The notes under the pieces: generated by a model
The model's database searches: none
The model's input: only the letters and a program-made list of their open reading frames with translations
What the model was told of the DNA's origin: nothing
In this document: positions 17,008 to 25,392 of the stretch, in pieces
Numbering within the stretch: the stretch's first letter is position 1
Layout: each line of letters starts with the position of its first letter
Made by a program: the position numbers and the translations under genes
Assembly: GCA_003648575.1 (NCBI GenBank)
Contig: QMPN01000002.1
Span: forward strand, 1 to 34,836
Direction: 5' to 3'
Origin: Bacteroidota bacterium
GTDB lineage: Bacteria > Bacteroidota > Bacteroidia > Bacteroidales > B18-G4
Length of the DNA: 34,836 nucleotides

Positions 17008-19110
17008 CTAGCTGATAGATCCCCAATCGGGCCGGTATTTATTCAGGCTCGCCAGAGTTTGTCGCAGAAGCTTATTTTTTGCCTTGCTGAGAACAGGATC
17101 ATCGTCGAGTATATCCTGGGCCAGGTTACGGGCATATTTCAGTATCTTTTCATCACGAAGCAGGTTAGCGATACGCAGGTCGACGATCCCGCTCTGCTGG
17201 GTGCCTGCCATGTCGCCGGGGCCACGCAGCTTCAAGTCGGTCTCTGCGATCATGAAGCCATCTGTTGTTTCTGTCATCGTTTTAAGACGCGTACGTGCTT
17301 CTTTTGACAGTTTATAGCCCGACATCAGGATACAGTATGATTGGTCGGCACTACGGCCCACACGTCCGCGGAGCTGATGGAGCTGCGAGAGCCCGAAGCG
17401 TTCTGCATTTTCTATCACCATAACAGAAGCATTGGGGATGTCGACACCCACCTCAATAACAGTTGTGGCTACCATGATCTTGGTTTCTCCCTTGATGAAA
17501 CGCTGCATCTCATATTCTTTTACGTCCTGCTTGAGCTTGCCATGTACAATGCTGATAGGATATTCGGGCAGGGGAAAGGCCCGGCTGATGCTTTCATAGC
17601 CATCCATGAGATCTTTCAGGTCGAGTTTCTCCGACTCATTGATGAGCGGGTACACCACATAGACTTGCCTCCCAAGGGCAATCTGTTCTTTCATAAAGCC
17701 AAACAGACGGAGCCGTTTCGAATCAAAGAACTGAACAGTTTTTACAGGCTTCCTGCCCGGGGGAAGTTCATCGATTACTGAGAAGTCGAGATCGCCGTAA
17801 AGGGTCATGGCAAGGGTCCTGGGTATAGGCGTTGCTGTCATGACAAGGATGTGCGGTGGAGCAATATTCTTATAATAGAGCCTGGCACGCTGGGCCACTC
17901 CAAAGCGGTGTTGTTCATCGATGACCACCAGTCCCAGGTTTTTGAATTTCACCTCTTCCTCGAGCAAGGCATGTGTACCAATGATGATCTGCAGTTCACC
18001 GCTGCGGAGGTCTTCATGCAACTGCTTTCTTTTTGCCGCCCTGGTGGATCCGGTCAGCAATTCCACCCTGATGCCCATGGGAGCCGTCATCTCACTGATA
18101 GTTGCAAAGTGCTGGCTTGCCAGGATCTCTGTAGGAGCCATCATGCAGGCCTGGTAGTTGTTGTCGAGGGCGATCAACATTGACATTAGTGCTACCAGGG
18201 TCTTACCACTGCCTACGTCGCCCTGAAGGAGACGGTTCATCTGTATGCCGGAACCCATGTCGGCCCTGATCTCGCGTATCACCCGTTTCTGAGCATTGGT
18301 GAGCTCAAAGCTGAGGTGTTGTTTATAAAATTCATTGGTAAAATCACCAACATACTTAAAAGCATGCCCTTTCACCTCCTGCTGTCTTCCTTTCTTTTGT
18401 TTCAGCAGACGCAGCTGAATGAAAAAGAGTTCTTCGAATTTTAGCCGGGCCTCTGCCTTTCGCAGCAATTCCTGGTTTTTTGGAAAATGTATGTTTTGAA
18501 AGGCTTCTTCGCGAGATAGCAATCCTAACTTGTCGAGGATGTCAGGGGAGAGGGTTTCCGTGATGCTTCCTTCCACCTTGAGAAGCAGGGTTTTCATCAG
18601 TTTGCTGATATTCCGGCTCGACAATCCCCTGGTTCGAAGCGTTTCCGTTTCGCTATAATGGCCAACCAATACCTGGCTCAAACTCAGATTGTCTTCATCA
18701 GGCAGCTCAACCTCAGGGTGGGCGATATTATACTTATTGTTGAAGAGTGAAGGTTTCCCGAATACGATATATTCCACTCCGGGCTTGAATTTTCCTTCAA
18801 GCCATTTAATGCCTTTGAACCAGACAAGTTCAATCGATCCTGTATCGTCGTTCAGTATGGCACTTAGACGTTGTGAGCGGGGCTTGCCCAGTTTTTTCAC
18901 ATTGCTGATGCTTCCCTTTAGCTGTACATAGGCCATGTCGGAACGTATTTCTGACACGCTATGGATCTTCGACTTGTCGATGTAGCGGAAGGGGTAGTAC
19001 TGCAGCAGGTCGTCGAAGGTAAGTACACCGATTTCCTTCTTCAGCATAGCAGCCCTCTTGGGTCCGACGCCCTTCAGGTATTCGATGGATGTATCGAGGA
19101 TATTCTGCAT
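17008..19110 (-). CDS. recG: ATP-dependent DNA helicase RecG
   Basis: A 700-residue replication-fork and Holliday-junction helicase. The N-terminal part carries the wedge with an OB fold (about 50-145). The helicase core has Walker A GDVGSGKT at 297-304, the DEQHRFGVAQR box at 398-408, TATPIPRTLAMT, and the C-terminal motif GRVGRSADQSYCILM, followed by the RecG-specific LRGPGDMAGTQQSG segment. Length is standard. The ATG at 19110 is 9 bases after a TATATTTG box. It is separated from gldN by that gene's terminator, so it begins a new transcription unit that may continue into pheT. Confidence 0.98.
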   Translation of the reverse strand: MQNILDTSIEYLKGVGPKRAAMLKKEIGVLTFDDLLQYYPFRYIDKSKIHSVSEIRSDMAYVQLKGSISNVKKLGKPRSQRLSAILNDDTGSIELVWFKGIKWLEGKFKPGVEYIVFGKPSLFNNKYNIAHPEVELPDEDNLSLSQVLVGHYSETETLRTRGLSSRNISKLMKTLLLKVEGSITETLSPDILDKLGLLSREEAFQNIHFPKNQELLRKAEARLKFEELFFIQLRLLKQKKGRQQEVKGHAFKYVGDFTNEFYKQHLSFELTNAQKRVIREIRADMGSGIQMNRLLQGDVGSGKTLVALMSMLIALDNNYQACMMAPTEILASQHFATISEMTAPMGIRVELLTGSTRAAKRKQLHEDLRSGELQIIIGTHALLEEEVKFKNLGLVVIDEQHRFGVAQRARLYYKNIAPPHILVMTATPIPRTLAMTLYGDLDFSVIDELPPGRKPVKTVQFFDSKRLRLFGFMKEQIALGRQVYVVYPLINESEKLDLKDLMDGYESISRAFPLPEYPISIVHGKLKQDVKEYEMQRFIKGETKIMVATTVIEVGVDIPNASVMVIENAERFGLSQLHQLRGRVGRSADQSYCILMSGYKLSKEARTRLKTMTETTDGFMIAETDLKLRGPGDMAGTQQSGIVDLRIANLLRDEKILKYARNLAQDILDDDPVLSKAKNKLLRQTLASLNKYRPDWGSIS

Positions 19111-19119
19111 AGCTCACAA

Positions 19120-19127
19120 CAAATATA
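19120..19127 (-). promoter_or_regulatory. -7 box before recG
   Basis: Minus strand TATATTTG fits TAnnTTTG and ends nine bases before the recG ATG, implying a leader of only a few bases. It abuts the gldN terminator hairpin; the upstream TTG element is not evident. Confidence 0.4.
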
Positions 19128-19163
19128 AAAAAAAGCCCTCTGGGTTACAGAGGGCTTTTTTAA
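19127..19163 (-). terminator. Intrinsic terminator of the gldKLMN operon
   Basis: Arms AAAAAAGCCCTCT (19129-19141) and AGAGGGCTTTTTT (19149-19161) pair perfectly over 13 bp with a 7-base loop. On the minus strand it follows the gldN stop by about 14 bases and ends in a T-run. Confidence 0.93.
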
Positions 19164-19176
19164 AATATTGTTCGGT

Positions 19177-20031
19177 TTAGAATTCCCAGAGGTCATGTTC
19201 GAACTCAAAGAGTTCATTTTTGATCCTTTCAGATTCATACAGGGCGTCGAGGCCAGAGGCATATTCTGATATACGCCTGTCGTACACATTCGACTCCTTG
19301 TAGATGTAACTATTAAACATCCGTTTCCAGAAAGCATCGTCATAAGTGAGCCTCATGGCATCGTTATGGCGGTTATAGATCAGTGCCCTGGAAAAGATCG
19401 GCCGTGCTTCCGGGAAGTATACCCAGAACAGTGGCTCCGTCACCTCTTCTCCGTCACGGTCTTTGATCATAACAGGGCAGATTCCGATCACCCTGACCAT
19501 GATCTGAGAGCGTTGCTTGTCGAAGTACCAGTCTTCCTTGATCCTGACACGCTTCACCTTTGTGGGGTCAAAGTCGGTAAAGATCACGGTATCATACTCT
19601 TCGTAAGGCGGAAAAGGCCGTTGAAACACCCTGTGGAAAGTGTCGACCTGTCGGGCGATCACCTCCTGGTATACCAGGGGTACCAGAAACTCATCTGTTG
19701 CAGAGATATCGTATGCCGTCATGGAACCTTCTTTCAGTCCATCCATGATGATCTGCATAAAACTTCTCCAGTTGTTATGCGGCTCGATAGGATAGTAGAA
19801 ATACTGGTTGATCTTCTCACGAAAATCAATCTCGCGCCAGAGCCTTTTCTGCCACATAACGTCAGCTTTCCTAAGTGGAGGATATGGCACAGGCTTCATA
19901 TTGATGAAGCCGCTCCCGTCCTCAAACAGGCCGTCCACAGGAGGACTGTCAAGGATCTGGGCTTGTGCAGTACTGCTACCGAAACCGATAAGCAGGGCCA
20001 CAACTCCTAGGATGATGATTAGCTTTTTCAT
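19177..20031 (-). CDS. gldN: Type IX secretion protein GldN/PorN
   Basis: A 284-residue periplasmic protein with a signal peptide (MKKLIIILGVVALLIGF ... AQAQ). The family pattern is clear: KADVMWQKRLWREIDFREKINQ, then YYPIEPHNNWRSFMQIIMDG and LKEGSMTAYDI, then IRIKEDWYFDKQRSQIMVRVIGICPV, and finally FWVYFPEARPIFSRALIYN. PorN forms, with the lipoprotein PorK, the large periplasmic ring of the type IX system. It is the last gene of the porP-gldK-gldL-gldM-gldN series and is followed by an intrinsic terminator. It starts 20 bases after gldM. Confidence 0.95.
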   Translation of the reverse strand: MKKLIIILGVVALLIGFGSSTAQAQILDSPPVDGLFEDGSGFINMKPVPYPPLRKADVMWQKRLWREIDFREKINQYFYYPIEPHNNWRSFMQIIMDGLKEGSMTAYDISATDEFLVPLVYQEVIARQVDTFHRVFQRPFPPYEEYDTVIFTDFDPTKVKRVRIKEDWYFDKQRSQIMVRVIGICPVMIKDRDGEEVTEPLFWVYFPEARPIFSRALIYNRHNDAMRLTYDDAFWKRMFNSYIYKESNVYDRRISEYASGLDALYESERIKNELFEFEHDLWEF

Positions 20032-20051
20032 TATAATAGTATTATGAGTGT

Positions 20052-21707
20052 TTAGTCAATAGTTAAGTTCACAGGACTCAACGTACGTCTTGTACCGTCA
20101 GGTCCTTGTGCCTGGATGTTCTCGAAGAAGAATTTTTGTCCCCTTCTTGAACTCCTGATAATATCCTGCATTTCGGAAGTGAAGCGGTTGCCGCTTGCCC
20201 TTTTAGGTACCCAGTCACCATTGATAATGGTACCCATGGCGAATGATGTAACTATAAAGTTGAGGTCGAACTCAAAATCTTCCATTACAGGGATAATCGC
20301 ATTGGCACCAAGGAGTTCATTCCTGTTAATGGTACCGTCGACCTTACCTGCAATTTTAGCTACCGGGTCGGGAACACGTTTCACCCTGAATTCGAATGAG
20401 CCCATGTCCATCCATTGTCCTTCGTATTGAGCCTGTGCACTTACTATAGTGGAGGATACTCCGGCAGTAATACGAACAAGCCAATCGCCAGGAGCATCGG
20501 GATCAGCTACGATCTCTCCTTCTGAGATGGATGGCCTGATCATATTCTTGGCAATACCGGGAACGGAAATAGATACCGGGTTGTCAACTGCACGATAGAA
20601 TACGTTCATCTTTTTGGCCGCTACCGTCAGTGATGGAGGGGCTACAATATATTCATGTGAAAAATAATGTTGCTCCAGCTCCCCTTCAGGATTGGTGATC
20701 TCGATGATACCTGCAAAACGTTGTGGGCCTTCAGAATTAGCATTCCACTCCAGTTTCACGATACCACCTTCACCTTCCCACTTCTGGGCCCTGTCCTTAT
20801 TACTAAGGTTAAATTCGCTGGCGCCCTGCATAATATATACATCAGGGTTTGCTTTGTCGTCATAGGCTGCAACGAGCACCTCTGCTTCGTATTTCTGTCC
20901 CTTAATAATATAATTGGTCTTAGGGATGATCTTGGCAGTAACTGCTTCGAATTTAAAATCGGTGAGGGAAATCTCATTGAAAAGTTCAGAAACCACATCA
21001 AATTCAGTAGTCTGTACTTCTGCAATTAATTTATTGAGAATGGTGATCTCCGCTGCCAGAATAGTATGATAGAAGTGATGCATTTCCCAGGTTTGGCTTG
21101 CACCATCAGCGTCTTCATATTCTTCATCGGTACGGAGTCCTAATTTCACACGTGAACGATATTCTTCCGGAATCAGTTCTTCCATTTGAGACCGGTAATA
21201 ATCTAGTCTGTCCTTTAGGATTGTTGCATGTTTACGGTTGATGAAATAGTTGGTTGTTTGATCATACTTATCCTTTGACGGAACTTCTTTGAGATTAAGA
21301 AGAAATTTATTTTTGGATTTCTGCGGATATAATGGATCCGGTACTTTTTCCACAGTGTAATATTTCTCAAGAACAGTGAGGGAGTCTTTTCTCTCACATT
21401 CCTTTACAACAGTAAATTTCACATACTCCAAATAATCAATCATCTTCTCGCTGTACTCACGAGCAAGTTTTGCTTTTTCGAAGTGTTCTCCCACTTTCTC
21501 ATGGTTCATCACGTCTTGCTGGGCAAATTGCTGATAAACTGTTCCCACTTTCTTGTGGACAATCTCATTGGCGGTGATCATACTTTCGTTCACCACGAGA
21601 AAGGCATCAAGAATTTCCTTGGAAACATTTAGGGCCAGCAATGCGGTGAGTACTAAGTACATCATCGCAATCATTTTCTGCCGAGGGGTTTCCTTATATC
21701 CAGCCAT
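20052..21707 (-). CDS. gldM: Type IX secretion/gliding motor protein GldM/PorM
   Basis: A 551-residue inner-membrane protein with one N-terminal transmembrane helix (KMIAMMYLVLTALLALNVS, about residues 10-28, preceded by MAGYKETPRQ) and a long periplasmic part made of several beta domains. Conserved segments include ILDAFLVVNESM directly after the helix and VSISVPGIAKNMIRPSIS further on. GldM and GldL form the proton-driven rotary motor that powers type IX secretion and, where present, gliding. Length matches the family (about 510-550). It follows gldL by about 60 bases. Confidence 0.96.
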   Translation of the reverse strand: MAGYKETPRQKMIAMMYLVLTALLALNVSKEILDAFLVVNESMITANEIVHKKVGTVYQQFAQQDVMNHEKVGEHFEKAKLAREYSEKMIDYLEYVKFTVVKECERKDSLTVLEKYYTVEKVPDPLYPQKSKNKFLLNLKEVPSKDKYDQTTNYFINRKHATILKDRLDYYRSQMEELIPEEYRSRVKLGLRTDEEYEDADGASQTWEMHHFYHTILAAEITILNKLIAEVQTTEFDVVSELFNEISLTDFKFEAVTAKIIPKTNYIIKGQKYEAEVLVAAYDDKANPDVYIMQGASEFNLSNKDRAQKWEGEGGIVKLEWNANSEGPQRFAGIIEITNPEGELEQHYFSHEYIVAPPSLTVAAKKMNVFYRAVDNPVSISVPGIAKNMIRPSISEGEIVADPDAPGDWLVRITAGVSSTIVSAQAQYEGQWMDMGSFEFRVKRVPDPVAKIAGKVDGTINRNELLGANAIIPVMEDFEFDLNFIVTSFAMGTIINGDWVPKRASGNRFTSEMQDIIRSSRRGQKFFFENIQAQGPDGTRRTLSPVNLTID

Positions 21708-21768
21708 AATTGTTCAAATTTTAAGTTTTGTTAGTGCAATAGTTAGTTACTGGTGGCATAAAATGATG

Positions 21769-22578
21769 CTACGATTGTTGGCTTCCCATGGCATTCAGCA
21801 TATTGCCGTATACCTTGTTAAGTGCAGCAACCCTGTCGGTAAGCGTATCCAGTTCCTGCTTGTAAGCAAGAGTTTTTTCGCTGGAAGCACCGAGGCTTTC
21901 CATAAATGCACCCAGTGTTTGCTGGATATTTGTTGATGTTTCAACCTGGGCGTTAGTAGCCTGAAGCTGAAGTTCGTAAGCAGCGTTAAGGGCTGACAAA
22001 TTTCCTGAAATGCGTTTCAGCTCCTGTGTATAAGCTACGCTATCGCTGGAAGTGAAATCGAGTGCTTTGGCTGATTCGGCCAGTCCCTCGAGTGCACCTG
22101 CAGTGGTTTTGTAGGATACATTAAGTTCTGCTGCGGAGGCTGCTGCATTTTTTAAATTGCCAACGTATTCGCTGGTAACAATGCCTGCATCGGTCATGTC
22201 TGCGATCTTGGCTGCGTTGTCGCTCATTTTCCGCAATCCGCTACCCAGACTTTCGATCAATTCCGGTCCAATTTTGGCATTGGAAAGCATATCGTCTAAT
22301 TCTTCGGTTGGTTTTTTATCTGTTCCATCGCCATGATACATTCCTGCGAGCTCCGGGTAAACGAGGCTCCAGTCAGGCTCAACGTGTGGTGGTTCGAATG
22401 CAGAAAAGAAGAAAATTAACGATTCTGTACCCAGACCAACGATAAGCATGATGTCAGCATATGGATAGTGGTTGATTTTGAATAGGGCACCCAAAATTAC
22501 AAGCGATGCACCCCATCCATAAAGTTTTGCCATGAAGTTTCTAAAGCCTCTGGTCCGAACAATGTTACTTAAACCCAT
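21769..22578 (-). CDS. gldL: Type IX secretion/gliding motor protein GldL/PorL
   Basis: A 269-residue inner-membrane protein with two N-terminal transmembrane helices (about residues 20-38 and 42-62) and the conserved segment YGWGASLVILGALFKINHY followed by ADIMLIVGLGTESLIFFFSAFEPP. This holds the membrane His and Glu residues implicated in proton conduction. The rest is a cytoplasmic Ala/Ser/Leu-rich helical region. It is the stator partner of GldM. The gene lies between gldK and gldM, the standard order. Confidence 0.95.
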   Translation of the reverse strand: MGLSNIVRTRGFRNFMAKLYGWGASLVILGALFKINHYPYADIMLIVGLGTESLIFFFSAFEPPHVEPDWSLVYPELAGMYHGDGTDKKPTEELDDMLSNAKIGPELIESLGSGLRKMSDNAAKIADMTDAGIVTSEYVGNLKNAAASAAELNVSYKTTAGALEGLAESAKALDFTSSDSVAYTQELKRISGNLSALNAAYELQLQATNAQVETSTNIQQTLGAFMESLGASSEKTLAYKQELDTLTDRVAALNKVYGNMLNAMGSQQS

Positions 22579-22630
22579 GATTTGATTTATTTAGTTAATG
22601 AATGTTTCTGATTTGGTTATTGTAGTTGAT

Positions 22631-24013
22631 TTAGTTGTAAACTCTCGATGCCTTGGCAGGGTTGTCATCTTTGCTTCTGCCGAGGAATGGCTGCATGGTA
22701 CGGAAACCGATGTAGGATTTCGATGTATCCTGGTATTCGTAAGCCCTGGTTTGTACCTGCAGATAGTAAGCAATATCTTTCCATGATCCGCCCTTGACAA
22801 CTTTACGTTTCATCTCAGGGGGATCGTCTTCTTTCGAGTTATAGGTGTAGTTGGGGTTCATATCCCATGTGAAGTTGTAGGATACAGGGTCGAAGGCACT
22901 GGTTGTCCATTCGGCAACGTTTCCTGACATGTCGTAGAGTCCCCATTCGTTTGGTGGATAGTGACCAACAATCACCGTACGAAGACCTCCATCGTCGATA
23001 TAGTTACCTCGGATAGGCTTGAAGTTAGCAAGGAAACATCCTTTGTCGTTCCTGGTGTAAGGACCACCCCAGGGGAAAGGACTATTTTCATAACCACCTC
23101 TTGCTGCCCATTCCCATTCTGTTTCTGTTGGGAGACGGAATTCAGCGACGCCAGTTTCGTCCTTAGCAGAACGCAGATAGGCATTTCTTAGCTCAGTCCT
23201 CCATACACAGAACGCCCTGGCTTGCAACCAGTTCACCCCAACAACAGGGTAATGGTCGAAGGCCGGATGCCAGAAGTATTTTTCTGTCATCGGATCGTTG
23301 AATGAATAGGTATAATCGTGGATCCAGCAAAGGGTATCCGGGTATACATTAATTATTTCTTTTCGGACATACACGGAGCGGTCTCTCATACCTTGCGGAC
23401 GATTGGCAAATCCTGCATTTTCATAGTTACCGTCTTCCGACCAGTCTTTTTTGGCTGCTGCATGCAGGTCAACCCAATAATATTCGTAGAAAAGTTTCCT
23501 GGTATCGACTTCTTTCCTTCTGAAATACCTTTCGTGTTCAGGAAGGTACATGTCTTCCAGCGCATCCCTGACGGCCTGATCATCTGATTCCCAGGGCACA
23601 TCTTCCCGCCAGTTTACTACCGGTGGATCGATGATTTCTCCCCTCTTAGTTTCCGTCCTGATATAGGCCGGATCAGTAATACCGTTGTCGTAGAGCATCC
23701 AGCGAGCGATAGAATCCCTCACCCAGAAAACAAATTGCCTGTACTCATTATTGGTGATTTCAGTTTCATCCATGTAATAAGCGGCAACAGAAACAGTTTT
23801 TGGCTGGTGCAGTTGGCTGTAGTTAAAGTCTTCATCACCAGTACCCATGGTAAAACTCCCCTGTGGAATGAAAACCATGCCATATGGATCCGGTTGATAA
23901 AAGTGCTTCGATTTCCTCCTTACGCCAGTGAGCTCACCGTTACCGGTGTTGCTGCAGCTGTCGAGGATCATCAGAGCTGTCAGTAGTGCCATGTAGAATG
24001 GAAACTTTTTCAT
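22631..24013 (-). CDS. gldK: Type IX secretion lipoprotein GldK/PorK
   Basis: A 460-residue outer-membrane-anchored lipoprotein. The signal sequence ends at a lipobox LMILDSC (Cys at about residue 20). The mature protein is a formylglycine-generating-enzyme (FGE/SUMF1)-like domain: MVFIPQGSFTMGTGDED, DETEITNNEYRQFVFW, HYPVVGVNWLQARAFCVWR, FRLPTETEWEWAARGG, GLYDMSGNVAEWTTS and VVKGGSWKD. In GldK this fold is structural rather than enzymatic and builds the periplasmic ring with GldN. A good promoter is found in the 107-base gap upstream, so gldKLMN can be transcribed independently of porP. Confidence 0.96.
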   Translation of the reverse strand: MKKFPFYMALLTALMILDSCSNTGNGELTGVRRKSKHFYQPDPYGMVFIPQGSFTMGTGDEDFNYSQLHQPKTVSVAAYYMDETEITNNEYRQFVFWVRDSIARWMLYDNGITDPAYIRTETKRGEIIDPPVVNWREDVPWESDDQAVRDALEDMYLPEHERYFRRKEVDTRKLFYEYYWVDLHAAAKKDWSEDGNYENAGFANRPQGMRDRSVYVRKEIINVYPDTLCWIHDYTYSFNDPMTEKYFWHPAFDHYPVVGVNWLQARAFCVWRTELRNAYLRSAKDETGVAEFRLPTETEWEWAARGGYENSPFPWGGPYTRNDKGCFLANFKPIRGNYIDDGGLRTVIVGHYPPNEWGLYDMSGNVAEWTTSAFDPVSYNFTWDMNPNYTYNSKEDDPPEMKRKVVKGGSWKDIAYYLQVQTRAYEYQDTSKSYIGFRTMQPFLGRSKDDNPAKASRVYN

Positions 24014-24075
24014 ACTGTTATATTATTGATTAAGTAGCTAACGGTCTAGTCTTACAATTATTATTTAAGATCGCC

Positions 24076-24104
24076 CAAAATTAATTAATATAATCAAACG
24101 ACAA
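24076..24104 (-). promoter_or_regulatory. Promoter upstream of gldK
   Basis: On the minus strand TTG (24104-24102) is followed after 18 bases by TAATTTTG (24083-24076), a full match to the Bacteroidota consensus. Predicted transcription start is near 24070, giving a leader of about 57 bases before the gldK ATG at 24013. Confidence 0.65.
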
Positions 24105-24120
24105 TAATTTTTTTTGGTTA

Positions 24121-25119
24121 CTATAAGAAGCGAGTATTTCTGTAACTTTTTCTCCCTCTTTCCGGTTCGATCTTGAAGCAATACTTCAACATCACCTCGT
24201 GACTGCCTGATGTTCTGCTAAGGCCAAGCTGCGAGGTTGTTATGTCGTATGAATATCCAATTTTAAAGTTTTTATACTGTAATCCGGCGAGCACCGATAC
24301 TGCATCCTGTATGCGGTAATTCAGTCCTCCCCAGAACATGCTTTTATACTCTAGCAATGCCGCAACATCAAGCTGTACCGAGGCTTTATCAAATTTGACC
24401 ATGGCTGATGGCAGCAAGGCAAAATTTGGGTTCCTGAATAAAAACTCATAGCCTCCCTGCAGGTAAAAGGTTCTTACGAGAGTCATTCGGTACAGAAAGC
24501 TTTCTGTTGTTGTACTATCAACATTCGTAGTCCAGTTGGCCAGCTCTTTACCCTGGGTTTGCATCACCTGGTTTACCGATACACCCACATAATACTGGTC
24601 GGGTACCTCATAAACAACTCCAAGAGCCCCATCGATGAGGATCTCGCTTTCTTCACCGGATATTTGCTGGAGAAGCTGGTCATTGGGGTCAACGGCAATA
24701 AATTTGGAAAAATCTACGGAACGGTTGTTAAAGCCTACCTGGAGTCCTATTCCCAATTTACCATAACCGACTTCCCGTACGTAGGCATAGCCTATCCTCA
24801 GGGTAATGGTTTTTGTAAAGCCGATCTTGTCCTGCATCACGAGGGCAGATAAACCACCCCGCAGTACCCTGACAGGTGATTCGATGCTGACCAGGAATGT
24901 CTCTGGGGCAACCTTGTTGCCTTCGCTGTCTTTGAATCCTGCCCATTGCTGTCGCACAAGGCCAGTAACACAGATGCCTTCGCCAATACCCGCAAATCCG
25001 GGATTGGTAAAGACCCTGTTAAACATATTTTGTGTGAACTGAGGCTCCTGTTGTGCGAACAGACCTGACCCAATAATTGTTACAAGGAACAAAAATATGG
25101 TTAATCTCTTAAGCCTCAT
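24121..25119 (-). CDS. PorP/SprF family type IX secretion outer-membrane protein
   Basis: A 332-residue outer-membrane beta-barrel of the PorP/SprF family. It has a signal peptide (hydrophobic run ending SGLFAQ) and then the family opening QQEPQFTQNMFNRVFTNPGFAG, followed by LVRQQWAGFKDSEG and repeated amphipathic strands such as LRIGYAYVREVGYGKLGIGLQVGFN. PorP-type proteins associate with the type IX machinery or help deliver particular cargo (SprF acts with SprB in flavobacteria). Its location directly before gldK reproduces the porP-K-L-M-N order of Porphyromonas gingivalis, so it is more likely the core PorP than a cargo-specific paralogue. No promoter was resolved in the 273-base gap upstream. 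Confidence 0.9.
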   Translation of the reverse strand: MRLKRLTIFLFLVTIIGSGLFAQQEPQFTQNMFNRVFTNPGFAGIGEGICVTGLVRQQWAGFKDSEGNKVAPETFLVSIESPVRVLRGGLSALVMQDKIGFTKTITLRIGYAYVREVGYGKLGIGLQVGFNNRSVDFSKFIAVDPNDQLLQQISGEESEILIDGALGVVYEVPDQYYVGVSVNQVMQTQGKELANWTTNVDSTTTESFLYRMTLVRTFYLQGGYEFLFRNPNFALLPSAMVKFDKASVQLDVAALLEYKSMFWGGLNYRIQDAVSVLAGLQYKNFKIGYSYDITTSQLGLSRTSGSHEVMLKYCFKIEPERGRKSYRNTRFL

Positions 25120-25392
25120 GTTAGTGTTTTCGGTTTGCCTGTTTATTTACAGCTAAAATATAAAAAAAGTAAACATAACAGCCTACTTCTTGACTTCTTG
25201 ACAAACAGGTGTGCGGCCTGCGGTAAATTTTGTCTAGCCAAATGTACTAAATAACTGCCAAATCACTCTAAGTAATTCTCCTATAATATTGCTGGTATAC
25301 AATTCAGTAGAATCACTTACCAACGGTATTTCCGGAAAAGATAACGTATTCCTTGACGGTTTATTTTTCAAAATTATTTTTGATTAAGAATA
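25120..25392. other. Gene-free gap before porP
   Basis: A 273-base AT-rich stretch between porP and the large barrel gene. No open frame, RNA gene or terminator was recognised. It contains a two-copy 8-base repeat (CTTCTTGA twice near 25186-25202). It probably carries the promoter for porP, which could not be pinned down. Confidence 0.5.

Noticed and set aside
25120..25392. Small RNA or missed gene in the gap before porP
   Set aside because: No open frame with family resemblance, no strong hairpin with T-run and no recognisable RNA motif were seen.
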